DNA of 64,000 nt from contig NZ_LR134533.1 of the NCBI RefSeq assembly GCF_900638685.1, forward strand, positions 868,001-932,000, written 5' to 3'. The position numbers and the translations under genes are program-made. Below the pieces are notes generated by a model, which was given only the letters and a program-made list of their open reading frames with translations, made no database searches and had not been told where the DNA came from. Numbering within the stretch: position 1 is the stretch's first letter; every line of letters starts with the position of its first letter. This DNA comes from Neisseria weaveri (GTDB lineage Bacteria; Pseudomonadota; Gammaproteobacteria; Burkholderiales; Neisseriaceae). Below are positions 55,333 to 64,000 of this stretch, piece after piece.

Positions 55333-55411
55333 GTCTACACCACCCATCCAAACGACCGAAACAAACACAGTCAATGTTATAATGCCGTCTGAAAAAACTG
55401 AACACATACTT

Positions 55412-56089
55412 ATGAAACAACCAGACTTCTCCCAACCCGTATTGGCCATCGACACCAGCACCACATTTTTGTCTTTGGCCTTGTCGGCAAGCGGGCAAAT
55501 CCTGCAATACCATCAAAACGTCGGCACCAAACAATCCGATTTCATTCTGCCTCAAATCCAAAATTTATTGGCAGAAGCCGGAATACGTGTAAAAGACTTG
55601 GGGTGCATCGTTTATTCGCAAGGTCCCGGCGCATTCACGGGATTACGTATCGGTATCGGAGTCGCACAAGGCTTGGCCGCACCGGCCGACTTGCCTTTAA
55701 TCGGCATCCCCAGCTTGGACGCCGTCGCCTACCAACAGCAGGGGCGCTGTATTTTAGCCGCAACCGACGCCCGCATGGGAGAAGTATTTTACGCTTGGCT
55801 GGATACCGTGAACCACACCCGCCTCAGCCCTTATCAGGTCGGCAGTGCCGCCTCTATCCAAGCTCCGCATACAACAGACACCATGCAAGGCGTCGGCAAT
55901 GCTTTTGCCTTGTCCGACAAACCGCCGTTTGACGGCATACCCGATATGCCCACGGCTGCCGATTACCTGAATCTTGCCCGCACCGGCCGTTATCCTGCAA
56001 CTTCGGCAGGCGAAGCGGAATTGCTTTACGTGCGCGATAAAATTGCCTTAACCGCCAAAGAACAGGCGGAACGGAAATCAGGCTCATGA
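55412..56089 (+). CDS. tsaB: tRNA N6-threonylcarbamoyladenosine synthesis protein TsaB
   Basis: A 225-residue ASKHA-fold protein, partner of TsaD and TsaE in making t6A37 of t[23 protein letters not shown] at the N-terminus and [23 protein letters not shown] (about 72-94) are diagnostic. ATG 55412; start lies just after a DUS. Overlaps rimI by 4 bp, a conserved pairing. Confidence 0.94.
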   Translation: MKQPDFSQPVLAIDTSTTFLSLALSASGQILQYHQNVGTKQSDFILPQIQNLLAEAGIRVKDLGCIVYSQGPGAFTGLRIGIGVAQGLAAPADLPLIGIPSLDAVAYQQQGRCILAATDARMGEVFYAWLDTVNHTRLSPYQVGSAASIQAPHTTDTMQGVGNAFALSDKPPFDGIPDMPTAADYLNLARTGRYPATSAGEAELLYVRDKIALTAKEQAERKSGS

Positions 56090-56529
56090 TAATCAGACCG
56101 GCTATCGAAACAGACTGCTCCTTACTGGCGGAAATAGACCGGCAAAGCAACCCTTCGCCTTGGTCTGCCGCACAATTTCAGACGGCCTTGAATAACCGCT
56201 TCGACACTGTTTTAATCGGAGAATACCAACAACAAGCCGCCGGCTTTATTGTCTGGCAAACCATTCCCGACGAATCGGAACTGCATTTAATCGCCACTGC
56301 GCCACAATACCGCCGGATGGGCTTTGCCTCGCAATTATTGGAACGCTGGCTGGCCGATTCGGCTGAACATAAAATAGCCCGATTGTTTTTAGAAGTCCGT
56401 GCCGGCAATACCCCGGCACAAGAACTCTATAAAAAATACGGATTCCAAGCTTATGCCGTCCGTAAAAACTATTACGCCCTGCCAAACCATACCTACGAAG
56501 ATGCCGTGTTAATGGAGAAAATATGCTGA
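56086..56529 (+). CDS. rimI: Ribosomal protein bS18 N-acetyltransferase
   Basis: A 147-residue GNAT acetyltransferase. The acetyl-CoA site is LIATAPQYRRMGFASQLLERWL (Q/RxxGxA), followed by FLEVRAGNTPAQELYKKYGFQAYAVRKNYY, the RimI signature including the terminal Tyr residues. Coupled with tsaB before and with the UDG-like gene after (overlap of 7 bp), a common order in beta-proteobacteria. Confidence 0.93.
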   Translation: MIIRPAIETDCSLLAEIDRQSNPSPWSAAQFQTALNNRFDTVLIGEYQQQAAGFIVWQTIPDESELHLIATAPQYRRMGFASQLLERWLADSAEHKIARLFLEVRAGNTPAQELYKKYGFQAYAVRKNYYALPNHTYEDAVLMEKIC

Positions 56530-57257
56530 GCAGCCGCTATCTACACCTGCACGAAGCCTTAGGTCTGGGCCCGATGTGGCTCCAACAAGGCGCTACCGTG
56601 CTGACTGCTGCCCGCGAAACCTCAGCAACTCCCCCATCTCGACACGAAATACCGCAACATTCTTCCGCCACACGTATCAGTGCCATGGCCGCAATGGGGA
56701 TACATAAAACCCAATTTGCAACCGAAACCGAAAGGCCGTCTGAAAAAACCGCTGCCACTCCGGTTGCCGTTCCCGATATTTCACCTACTCCGCTCAACCA
56801 AAGCCTGATTGACCAAATCAAACCGGCCAAAATCATGGTGGTCAGTATCTGCACTGCCCCCGAAGACAACATTAACGGCGAACCGATTAGCGGAGAAGCC
56901 GGAGTCCTTCTTAAAAATATGCTGTCCGCCATCGGCATTCTTCCCGAAGAAACCTATAAAACCACTTGGATCAAATCCACCGATTTCTGTCCGACTCCCT
57001 CTGCAGAGCAAATTGCGGCAGCGCTGCCGCAACTGCAAGCCGAACTAAACGCCTCACAAGCACAAGCCGTATTATTTTTGGGCCAAATTTTCCAACAGCC
57101 CCAATCAGCCGATATTCCCGAACGGCTTTGTAACGGTGTCCGGCACATTATCCTGCCCCACCCGGCACGTTTACTCCGTCAACCCCAACTGAAAGCCAAA
57201 ACTTGGCAAAGCCTGAAAACTTTGCGCCCGTTATTTATGCCGTCTTCCAATCCATAA
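56523..57257 (+). CDS. Uracil-DNA glycosylase-like protein with degenerate motif
   Basis: A 244-residue protein. The region from about 95 resembles UDG family 4/5: IMVVSICTAPEDNINGEPISGEAGVLLKNMLSAIGI in place of the usual GEAPG..EDxxGxPFVGxAGxLLD, and HPARLLRQPQLKAKTW for the C-terminal HPSxLLR block. The normal GEAPG is replaced by CTAPE, and a complete set of four cluster cysteines is not evident. Catalysis is doubtful. The first 90 residues are low-complexity and include the DUS-coded ERPSEKTAATP. It overlaps rimI. Family assignment moderate. Confidence 0.7.
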   Translation: MLSSRYLHLHEALGLGPMWLQQGATVLTAARETSATPPSRHEIPQHSSATRISAMAAMGIHKTQFATETERPSEKTAATPVAVPDISPTPLNQSLIDQIKPAKIMVVSICTAPEDNINGEPISGEAGVLLKNMLSAIGILPEETYKTTWIKSTDFCPTPSAEQIAAALPQLQAELNASQAQAVLFLGQIFQQPQSADIPERLCNGVRHIILPHPARLLRQPQLKAKTWQSLKTLRPLFMPSSNP

Positions 57258-57383
57258 ACTTCAACGACCAAGCCCCCATCCGGACACATCATCACATAGC
57301 AATCAGTAATATGAACGCTTCCTATTTACCGGATTCCATAATTTTTACAGCACAACATATTTTCTCCGGCTGATTACCGGCAT

Positions 57384-57410
57384 AAAAATGCCGCCCAAAC
57401 AGGCGGCATC
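57384..57410 (-). terminator. sspB terminator
   Basis: On the minus strand GATGCCGCC and GGCGGCAT pair around TGTTTG, followed by TTTTTATG, 9 bp after the sspB stop. Confidence 0.85.
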
Positions 57411-57418
57411 TGATTTGA

Positions 57419-57841
57419 TTATTTAACCAATTTCAAAATTTTCTTTTTAGGCTTGCCGTCATCGGTTTCCGCCGTTTTTTCAGACGGCCTTTCAACTTCT
57501 TTTTCCCAATCGGACTTCACGCTCGGATCATAAATATCAATTTCAAATCCCATACCCTCACCCGTTTCACGAGCAAAAATACCGGTTACATGCCCGACAG
57601 GAATCCAAATCTCATGAGCTACGCCACCAAACCGCGCCGAAAAGCTTACCCAATCATTATCAATAACCAAATTGTGGCTGGCTGTCGGCCCAATATTTAA
57701 AACTATTTCATTATCACGAACATATTGCATGGGAACGCGGGTGTGTTCATTAACCCAAGCAACAATATGCGGTGTTTGCGCATTGTCTATACACCACTCA
57801 TACAAAGCACGCAACAAATAAGGTTTGGTACTGGTCGTCAT
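57419..57841 (-). CDS. sspB: ClpXP adaptor SspB
   Basis: A 140-residue protein with the SspB substrate-binding domain (YLLRALYEWCIDNAQTPHIVAWVNEHTRVPMQYVRDNEIVLNIGPTASHNLVIDNDWVSFSARFGGVAHEIWIPV). A flexible tail and the ClpX-docking C-terminus (KPKKKILKLVK) follow. It hands ssrA-tagged proteins to ClpXP. The linker contains ERPSEKTAETDD, encoded by a DUS. Follows sspA by 29 bp. Confidence 0.95.
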   Translation of the reverse strand: MTTSTKPYLLRALYEWCIDNAQTPHIVAWVNEHTRVPMQYVRDNEIVLNIGPTASHNLVIDNDWVSFSARFGGVAHEIWIPVGHVTGIFARETGEGMGFEIDIYDPSVKSDWEKEVERPSEKTAETDDGKPKKKILKLVK

Positions 57842-57870
57842 ATCGGAAACCTTTTATTTTCAGACGGCCA

Positions 57871-58476
57871 TTAACGGCGCATTGCCTTTTCGGCAGGCGT
57901 CAAAGCCTCAATAAACGCTTCGCGTTGGAAAATACGTTCTGCATACTTAAACAGCGGTGCCGCAGTCTTACCCAATTTGATGTCATAATAATCCAAGCGC
58001 CACAACAGCGGAGACAAAGCTACATCAATCATGGAGAAATCTTCGCCCAAAATATATTTGCTCTTTGCAAATGCCGGTGCCAAAGTAGTCAAACCATTAC
58101 CGATCGCTTCACGCGCTTTAGCCTGATCTTTATTGCTTGCTTCAGGATTTTCCAATACTTGCACATGGCTGAACAATTCTTTTTCCATGCGGAACAAAAC
58201 CAAACGACCGCGACCACGCATTACCGGATCACCGGGCATCAATTGCGGATGGGGAAAACGCTCGTCAATGTATTCATTAATAATATTGGATTCATGCAAT
58301 ACCAAATCCCGCTCAACCAGTACCGGAACCTGATTATATGGATTCATAATGGCCAAATCTTCGGGCTTATTAAAAATATCCACATCTTTAATTTCAAAAT
58401 CCATACCTTTTTCATATAAAACGAAACGGCAGCGCTGGCTGAACGGGCAAGTAATACCCGAATACAAAGTCATCAT
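57871..58476 (-). CDS. sspA: Stringent starvation protein A, GST-like
   Basis: A 201-residue glutathione-transferase-fold protein that binds RNA polymerase. The N-terminal MMTLYSGITCPFSQRCRFVLYEKGMDFEIKDVDIFNKPEDLAIMNPYNQVPVLVERDLVLHESNIINEYIDERFPHPQLMP is SspA-like and NPYNQVPVL holds the cis-Pro. ATG 58476 follows AGGGG with 8 bp; two more ATGs upstream and one downstream are near. Operon with sspB. Confidence 0.94.
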   Translation of the reverse strand: MMTLYSGITCPFSQRCRFVLYEKGMDFEIKDVDIFNKPEDLAIMNPYNQVPVLVERDLVLHESNIINEYIDERFPHPQLMPGDPVMRGRGRLVLFRMEKELFSHVQVLENPEASNKDQAKAREAIGNGLTTLAPAFAKSKYILGEDFSMIDVALSPLLWRLDYYDIKLGKTAAPLFKYAERIFQREAFIEALTPAEKAMRR

Positions 58477-58620
58477 AATCATCACCCCTAAAAAATTCGT
58501 CCTATATCAATGGGAAACAGTCCAAATACAGGAAGTTATAAAAAATCTGATTATAGCGGAACGTCTCAAACTTATCCACAAAACCAATCCAAGCTATTGT
58601 TTTAAATAGATTTAAAACCA

Positions 58621-58654
58621 AAAAAAAAGCAGAACTTTTAAAGTTCTGCTTTTT
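58621..58654 (-). terminator. petABC terminator
   Basis: On the minus strand AAAAAGCAGAACTTT and AAAGTTCTGCTTTTTTTT form a long perfect hairpin with a T tract, 14 bp after the petC stop. Confidence 0.92.
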
Positions 58655-58667
58655 CATTCAACTAAGC

Positions 58668-59456
58668 TTAGTGAACATCTTTCCAATATTCTTTCTTCAG
58701 GAAGTATGCCAGAGGCAACATAACGGCCAATAAGAAGATCATAACCAAATAGCCGATACGCTTACGCTCCAATTGAGCCGGTTCACCCATATAAACCAAA
58801 TAATTTACCAAATCGCGAACATAGTCATCATATTCTTTCTCGATAACCTTACCATTCGGTAAACGACGGCTATGCAAACCGGTAGATTCCCAATACAACT
58901 TAGGCTCTTTTACACCGTGTTCGTTTTCTACTAAAACAGGTTGGCCTTTGCTGTCTAACTCAACTGCTTTCACACCTTGCTGTTCCCATAAAGGATGAGG
59001 CATACCTACTTTATCGAACACGGTGTTATTCCAACCGGTAGGACGGGTAGGATCTTTATAGAAACCGCGCAGATAAGCATAGAGATAATCTGCACCGCGC
59101 GAACGGGCAATCAGAGTTAAATCAGGCGGCTCCGCACCAAACCATTTCGCTCCGTCTTTAGGATGCATTGCAGACTGCATAACATCGCCGACTTTATCCG
59201 TAGTGAACATTAGGTTTTTCTTGATTTCATCTTCCGTCAAACCAATGTCTTTCAAACGGTTGAAACGCATACCGGTTGCAGAGTGACAAGACAAGCAGTA
59301 GTTAGTAAAAATCTGAGCACCACGCTGCAGGCTTACTTGATCACCGAGATCGATATCGACTTTTTCATATTCTACATGACCGCCTGCTGCAACGGCCATG
59401 CCCAAAGGTGCTGCCAACAATAAGGCAGCAAACCAGTTTTTCAGTGCTTTTTTCAT
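58668..59456 (-). CDS. petC: Ubiquinol-cytochrome c reductase, cytochrome c1
   Basis: A 262-residue cytochrome c1 with signal peptide (to about residue 23), heme motif CLSCH (about 55-59), the far heme ligand Met in the region after MPHPLW, and a C-terminal membrane anchor (IGYLVMIFLLAVMLPLAYFLKKEYW). ATG 59456 follows GAGGGCAGCGAAA; a start at 59471 would add five residues. Last gene of the bc1 operon; it almost overlaps petB. Confidence 0.96.
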   Translation of the reverse strand: MKKALKNWFAALLLAAPLGMAVAAGGHVEYEKVDIDLGDQVSLQRGAQIFTNYCLSCHSATGMRFNRLKDIGLTEDEIKKNLMFTTDKVGDVMQSAMHPKDGAKWFGAEPPDLTLIARSRGADYLYAYLRGFYKDPTRPTGWNNTVFDKVGMPHPLWEQQGVKAVELDSKGQPVLVENEHGVKEPKLYWESTGLHSRRLPNGKVIEKEYDDYVRDLVNYLVYMGEPAQLERKRIGYLVMIFLLAVMLPLAYFLKKEYWKDVH

Positions 59457-59470
59457 TTTCGCTGCCCTCA

Positions 59471-60820
59471 TTAAATATTGGTTGCAAACAGATATGCACC
59501 CACAACGGTAATGGCAACATAAACAAAGAACATCAGTTTTTGTTTGCCGGTACTCATGGTTACACGCTCGGGAACCGGTTTGTTTTTATCCAGTTTGGTG
59601 TAGAACGGCATACCCAGGAAGAATGCAAAGTAAATAACGGACAGGATACGGGCTACGATCGTACGGGTATCGGTCGCAACCAAAGCACCCAAAATACCCA
59701 AACCGATGAAGGAAATGATGAACAATACCAACATGGTTTTAAAAATCGGGCCGCGGTAACGGATAGATTTTACAGGCGAACGGTCAAGCCACGGCAGCAA
59801 GGCAATCAATACCACAGCAGCACCCATACCGATTACACCCCAAACCTGTGTACCGAAGAATGAGGGAATAGCACGCAAAATCGCATAGAACGGTGTGAAA
59901 TACCATACCGGTGCAATGTGCGCAGGTGTCTTCAATGGGTTGGCAGCATCAAAGTTTGGTTTTTCCAAGAAGTAACCGCCACCTTCAGGTGCGAAGAACA
60001 TAATGGCACAGAATACGATCAGGAATACCACCACACCCAAGATGTCTTTCACGGTGTAGTAAGGATGGAATGGAATACCGTCCAAAGGAATACCGTTTTC
60101 GTCTTTCAGTTTTTTGATTTCAACGCCGTCAGGGTTGTTGGAACCTACTTCATGCAAAGCAATCAGGTGTGCTACAACCAAGCCTACCAATACCAAAGGT
60201 ACGGCAATAACGTGCAGAGCGAAGAAACGGTTCAAGGTAACGTCGGATACGTTGAAGTCGCCTCGAATCCAAGTAGACAAATCCGGACCGATTACGGGAA
60301 TGGCGGCAAATAGGTTAATAATTACCTGCGCGCCCCAGAACGACATTTGACCCCACGGCAACAGGTAGCCCATGAATGCTTCGGCCATCAAAGCCAAGAA
60401 AATCAATGATCCGAATACCCATACCAATTCGCGCGGCTTTTTGAAAGAACCGTAAATCAGGCCGCGGAACATATGCAGGTACACCACTACGAAGAACATA
60501 GACGCACCGGTAGAGTGCATATAACGGATAATCCAACCACCGGATACGTCGCGCATAATGTATTCGACAGCGGTAAACGCGGCAGGCAAGTGGTATGAAT
60601 TCAAGTTACCGTCTGGTTTGTAGTTCATGGTCAGGAAAATACCGCTGACGATTTGAATCACCAACACCAGCATGGCTAACGAGCCGAAGAAATACCAGAA
60701 GTTGAAGTTTTTGGGCGCGTAATACTCGGTTACGTGCTCTTTCATCATTTTAGACAAAGGGAAACGTGCGTCTACCCAGCCTAACAATGATTTGTTTTCA
60801 TTATTGGTTTGGTTTGCCAT
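59471..60820 (-). CDS. petB: Ubiquinol-cytochrome c reductase, cytochrome b
   Basis: A 449-residue cytochrome b with about nine membrane segments. Two pairs of heme His are in RYMHSTGASMFFVVVYLHMFRGL and FFALHVIAVPLVLVGLVVAHLIALHEV. The Qo-site PEWY equivalent is PVWYFTPFYAILRAIPS, as in many beta-proteobacteria. In the respiratory bc1 complex it carries out the Q cycle. 11 bp after petA. Confidence 0.97.
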   Translation of the reverse strand: MANQTNNENKSLLGWVDARFPLSKMMKEHVTEYYAPKNFNFWYFFGSLAMLVLVIQIVSGIFLTMNYKPDGNLNSYHLPAAFTAVEYIMRDVSGGWIIRYMHSTGASMFFVVVYLHMFRGLIYGSFKKPRELVWVFGSLIFLALMAEAFMGYLLPWGQMSFWGAQVIINLFAAIPVIGPDLSTWIRGDFNVSDVTLNRFFALHVIAVPLVLVGLVVAHLIALHEVGSNNPDGVEIKKLKDENGIPLDGIPFHPYYTVKDILGVVVFLIVFCAIMFFAPEGGGYFLEKPNFDAANPLKTPAHIAPVWYFTPFYAILRAIPSFFGTQVWGVIGMGAAVVLIALLPWLDRSPVKSIRYRGPIFKTMLVLFIISFIGLGILGALVATDTRTIVARILSVIYFAFFLGMPFYTKLDKNKPVPERVTMSTGKQKLMFFVYVAITVVGAYLFATNI

Positions 60821-60831
60821 GATAAGTCCCT

Positions 60832-61416
60832 TTATTTGTCGTCGCCTACCAGAACGGTAGTATCGGACAAGTATTTATAAGGAGGAATGATCAGGTTGGT
60901 CGGAGCCGGAACACCTGCGAATACGCGGCCGGCCAAGTCAAATTTGGAACCGTGGCAAGGGCAGAAGAAACCGCCTTTCCAATCGGAACCCAAATCGGCA
61001 GGCGCTACGTCGGGACGGTAAGTCGGCGAACAACCCAAGTGTGTACAGATACCGATGGCGATAAAGATGTTCGGCTTAATCGAGCGCAAAGGATTCTTAC
61101 AGTATTCCGGCTGCTGCTCCACTTCGGAGTTCGGGTCGGCCATTTTACCGTCCAAACTTGCCAAATCTTTTTGCTGCTGCTCCGTACGGTTCAGCACCCA
61201 AATCGGTTTGCCCTGCCATTCTACGGTCATCAGCTGACCGGCTTCGATTTTGCTGACGTCAACTTCAACGGCAGCACCGGCGGCTTTGGCTTTTTCCGAA
61301 GGGAAAAAGCTGGCTAAAAACGGGGTTGCTACGCCTAAAGCGGCCACACCGCCTGCACCCGCGGTCGCCAACGTCAAGAAACGACGGCGGCCTTGATTGA
61401 TTTCTTGATTATCCAT
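60832..61416 (-). CDS. petA: Ubiquinol-cytochrome c reductase, Rieske iron-sulfur protein
   Basis: A 194-residue Rieske protein. The Tat signal [28 protein letters not shown] serves as membrane anchor. Cluster ligands are in [13 protein letters not shown] (first Cys-His box) and [15 protein letters not shown] (second), with the disulfide cysteines in both boxes. First gene of petABC. AT-rich upstream region (61417-61537) should hold the promoter. Confidence 0.97.
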   Translation of the reverse strand: MDNQEINQGRRRFLTLATAGAGGVAALGVATPFLASFFPSEKAKAAGAAVEVDVSKIEAGQLMTVEWQGKPIWVLNRTEQQQKDLASLDGKMADPNSEVEQQPEYCKNPLRSIKPNIFIAIGICTHLGCSPTYRPDVAPADLGSDWKGGFFCPCHGSKFDLAGRVFAGVPAPTNLIIPPYKYLSDTTVLVGDDK

Positions 61417-61537
61417 TATTCAGTCATCCTAACTATTGGGAATACCGAGCCATTAAACTCTGTAATTCTACCTGATTTTATAGGGATACTTAAAGCATTA
61501 TTTAAAATAAGGTAAAGTTTTGCGACATTTTTTGACC

Positions 61538-62287
61538 TTAAGCAGGGTTTTGCTCGTCGAAAAAATCCACTTTCACATCAAATTTTTGTGCAATCTCTTT
61601 TCCCAATGCCTGAATGCCGTAACGTTCGGTTGCATGATGCCCGGCGCTGATAAATGCCGTTCCGGTTTCCTGCGCCAGGTGGAATTGTGCTTCCGAAATT
61701 TCTCCGGTGACATACACATCTACTCCTTCATCCGAGGCCGTCTGAAAAAATCCTTGCGCACCGCCGGTACACCATGCGATGCGTTTAACGGGCTTATCGG
61801 CACTGCCGATGACAACCGGCTTGCGTTGCAAGGTTTCGGATAATTTTTTTCCCAATCCAGCCAAGGTAATCGGTTCTACCGGCACGCCTATATTCAACAA
61901 ATTCTGCTCGCCGCAGCAATATTCGGTTTTCCAGCCCATGATTGCCGCCAGCTGTGCGTTGTTTCCCAATTCGGGATGGGCGTCCAAAGGAAGATGATAA
62001 CCGGCCATATTGATATCGTGCTTCAACAGGGCGGCAATGCGTTCCTTTTTCCAGCCGGTAACGGTTAACGGTTCACTTTTCCAAAACATACCGTGATGTA
62101 CCAAAAGCATATCTGCCTGCTGTTCGACAGCATAATGAATGGCGGCGCGGCTTGCGGTAACGGCCGTAACGATGTGTTCTGTGTCTTCCCTACCCTCTAC
62201 TTGCAGGCCGTTGGGGGCATAATCTTTGAAAGTGTGAGTCTGCAATATTTCATCACACCAATTTAATATCGCTTTTCTTGAGGCCAT
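61538..62287 (-). CDS. Nif3-like dinuclear metal-centre protein
   Basis: A 249-residue YbgI/Nif3 family protein, usually a hexameric ring with two metal ions per subunit. Metal-site blocks are QADMLLVHHGMFWKSEPLTV (HHG), YHLPLDAHPELGNNAQLA and the C-terminal SAGHHATERYGIQALG. Also described as GTP cyclohydrolase I type 2-like; function not settled. A DUS lies inside the gene (61735). Not coupled to petA. Confidence 0.9.
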   Translation of the reverse strand: MASRKAILNWCDEILQTHTFKDYAPNGLQVEGREDTEHIVTAVTASRAAIHYAVEQQADMLLVHHGMFWKSEPLTVTGWKKERIAALLKHDINMAGYHLPLDAHPELGNNAQLAAIMGWKTEYCCGEQNLLNIGVPVEPITLAGLGKKLSETLQRKPVVIGSADKPVKRIAWCTGGAQGFFQTASDEGVDVYVTGEISEAQFHLAQETGTAFISAGHHATERYGIQALGKEIAQKFDVKVDFFDEQNPA

Positions 62288-62376
62288 GATTCGGTATCCT
62301 TAATATTTTTCAGACGGCCTTTGTCGAACCCGTTCCGTCTGAATGTTCAATCCATTATTTGTTTGATAATTTAAAG

Positions 62377-62404
62377 CAGGCCGTCTGAAATTTCAGACGG
62401 CCTG
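62377..62404 (-). terminator. DUS terminator after ubiM-like gene
   Basis: CAGGCCGTCTGAAA and TTTCAGACGGCCTG pair perfectly, 24 bp after the stop of the minus-strand flavoprotein gene. Confidence 0.82.
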
Positions 62405-62427
62405 CCCGAATAAAAACTATTTCTTAA

Positions 62428-63612
62428 TCAGCCGGTAAGCTGGCGGGTAATCAGTTTTTTCAACGGCGGCAGATTATTGCTGGCACGCAATACCAAACCG
62501 CGCAGCAACTTCGCCGGCGGGGCTTCGTTGGTAAACAGTTTCAATATCATATTGGTTCCCAAATAAAGCGGTTTGGCGTGCAGCATATGTTTATGACTGT
62601 ATTGTGCCAATAAGGTTTGCGAACCGATATCCTCTTGGCATTTGACCGCTTCGATAATCAACTTGGCCAAAATGTCGGCGCCCGACAAACCCAAATTGAA
62701 GCCGTGTGCGGTTACAGGGTGCATGCCAACCGCCGCATCACCCAATAAGGCGCAACGTGTGCCGTAAAAGCGTTCGGCCAACATACCGACCAAAGGATAA
62801 GTATGAACCGTGCTGACCAGTTCCATATCGCCCAAACGGCCGTTTAATTGTTTTTTCACGCTCTCGGCCAGTTCTTCAGGCTTCATATTCTGAATGCTTG
62901 CAGCCTGATCGCTGTCAACTGTCAAAACCGTGTTGGTAAGGTATTCTTCCAAAGGCAGCAAAGCAATGGTGCGGCCGTAATGGAAACATTCGTAAGCAGT
63001 ATGTTGGTTGGAAACGGTATGCTTCATTCTGCATACAAACATAGTCCGGCTGTAATCATGCATATCGCTGGCAATGCCGAGCTGGCGGCGTGTTTGCGAA
63101 AAACGGCTGTCGGCGGCAATCAACAGGCGTGCGGTCAGCGTTTCGCCGTTATCCAACACCACCTGCGCTTCCTGCGCGGAAGTGTGGACGGTTTTCACAC
63201 CGACACCGTTGAGAATACGTACATTATCCAAAACAGATACGGCTTGATAAGCCGCTTTACGGATATTGTGGTTGGAAATCAAAAAGCCCAAACAATCCGC
63301 CGGCGCACCTCTGGCTTGGGTCGGTTGGGGGAAATGCAGATAATAGGAAGAATGACCGTCTGCCACTTTGGCATCGCGTAAAGGATAAATTTCATTTTCG
63401 GGAATATGCTGCCAAATACCTGCCCGTTGCAGAATTTCTCTGGAAAAATGGGTAAGCGCAATCTCGCGACCGTCATAAGGCGGCTCTTGCAGCACATCCA
63501 AAGGCTGCTTCTCAATCATGGTCACGCTCAAACCGCTGCCGGCCAAACCTGCCGCAAAACTCAAACCTGCCGGACCTGCGCCGACAATAATAATATCGCT
63601 ATGTGGGTTCAT
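62428..63612 (-). CDS. ubiM: FAD-dependent ubiquinone hydroxylase, UbiM-like
   Basis: A 394-residue flavin monooxygenase of the UbiH/UbiF/UbiM group. FAD motif IIIVGAGPAGLSFAAGLAGSGLSVTMIEKQP at the N-terminus, and CALLGDAAVGMHPVTAHGFNLGLSGADILA (about 290) are the family signatures. Neisseria are known to use UbiM, a broad-specificity hydroxylase of the ubiquinone ring, and the sequence fits best there, but UbiH/UbiF cannot be excluded by eye. ATG 63612 follows AAGGATGCTTTTC. Confidence 0.75.
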   Translation of the reverse strand: MNPHSDIIIVGAGPAGLSFAAGLAGSGLSVTMIEKQPLDVLQEPPYDGREIALTHFSREILQRAGIWQHIPENEIYPLRDAKVADGHSSYYLHFPQPTQARGAPADCLGFLISNHNIRKAAYQAVSVLDNVRILNGVGVKTVHTSAQEAQVVLDNGETLTARLLIAADSRFSQTRRQLGIASDMHDYSRTMFVCRMKHTVSNQHTAYECFHYGRTIALLPLEEYLTNTVLTVDSDQAASIQNMKPEELAESVKKQLNGRLGDMELVSTVHTYPLVGMLAERFYGTRCALLGDAAVGMHPVTAHGFNLGLSGADILAKLIIEAVKCQEDIGSQTLLAQYSHKHMLHAKPLYLGTNMILKLFTNEAPPAKLLRGLVLRASNNLPPLKKLITRQLTG

Positions 63613-63733
63613 GAAAAGCATCCTTACTGTTTTAGCCGCCCGTTATCAACAAGCCTGCCCGAGATGCTTATTATCTATAACTTTCATCTGCAGGGAAACC
63701 TCTTTTATCCCTGATTTAATATAAATCAAACCA

Positions 63734-63760
63734 AAGGCCGTCTGAAAATTCAGACGGCCT
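63734..63760. terminator. DUS terminator after ppc
   Basis: AAAGGCCGTCTGAA and TTCAGACGGCCTC pair, 25 bp after the ppc stop on the minus strand. Confidence 0.82.
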
Positions 63761-63785
63761 CAAACTCAAACCCGTGTCTTAGATA

Positions 63786-64000
63786 TTAGCCGGTATTACG
63801 CAAACCTTGTGCCACACCGTTGATAGTGAGATGAACCACCTGCAGCAGATGCGGATTTTCGGGATCTTTACGCAAGCGTTTCAGTAAGGCCACCTGCAAA
63901 CTGTTCAACGCATTCAGATAAGGCATACGCAATGCCAAAGAACGCGCCAAGCTGCGGTTGTCGCTCAACAGCTCCCGGGTTTGCAGAATATCCAGTAAAG
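63786..64000 (-). CDS. ppc: Phosphoenolpyruvate carboxylase, C-terminal end (partial)
   Basis: The last 70 or so codons of a gene that starts beyond the window. The translated end [32 protein letters not shown] and [17 protein letters not shown] is the conserved C-terminus of PEP carboxylase, where the final NTG is required for activity. The enzyme makes oxaloacetate from PEP and bicarbonate. 5' part not visible. Confidence 0.93.
   Translation of the reverse strand, partial: LLDILQTRELLSDNRSLARSLALRMPYLNALNSLQVALLKRLRKDPENPHLLQVVHLTINGVAQGLRNTG

Overview
The window is a chromosome segment of a Neisseria species. The support is the DNA uptake sequence AGGCCGTCTGAA (the AG-DUS dialect), which occurs dozens of times and mostly as inverted pairs acting as terminators. 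Neisserial gene sets also support it: mtrCDE/mtrR, fur next to bamE, an IS1106-like element, and a queF gene behind a preQ1 riboswitch. No species name can be given from the sequence alone.

Layout: 1-1537 is 16S rRNA (minus strand, last few 3' bases outside the window) with its promoter and antitermination leader. 2037-7335 holds thrB, a frameshifted IS1106-like copy, and an emrR/outer-membrane-factor/emrA drug-efflux operon with no emrB in the window. 7743-14561 holds preQ1 riboswitch-queF, yhhQ, trkA, class I fumarase, a rhodanese and catalase. 14607-20952 is a sitABCD-type metal ABC operon with a Fur-like box, plus avtA, bracketed by an inverted pair of composite intergenic repeats. 21035-27671 holds a PepSY protein, acnB, an M48 lipoprotein protease, a SIMPL protein, and fumC behind a near-perfect Fur box.

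28009-36458 is an integrated element of about 8.4 kb in the 3' end of tRNA-Leu(GAG). It has a P4-type integrase, an AlpA-like regulator, Mu Gam-like and Mor-like proteins, a prohead-protease-like protein without any capsid gene, a P4-alpha-like primase and helicase on separate genes, a cluster of GCGGGTATG iterons, and a leader resembling the P4/C4 antisense-RNA immunity region. I read it as a phage satellite (P4/PICI-like) adapted to Neisseria, lying beside the relic of an earlier element of the same family. This is the most unusual part of the window.

36436-43158 is core genome: tRNA-Leu, secG, tpiA, fRMsr, a Pcm-like methyltransferase, a rhodanese, dapD, aat, fur, bamE, dapB. 43205-44404 is an intact second IS1106-like copy. 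44664-64000 holds rpmG, rpmB, a secreted protein, mtrEDC with divergent mtrR, a thioesterase, xerC, gluQ, tsaB-rimI and a UDG-like protein, sspB/sspA, the cytochrome bc1 operon petABC, a Nif3-like protein, a UbiM-like hydroxylase, and the 3' end of ppc.

Iron is a recurring theme: fur itself, Fur-like boxes at sitA and fumC, and a pair of iron-dependent and iron-independent fumarases. All functions are assigned by recognising protein families in the translated sequence; nothing was searched against a database.
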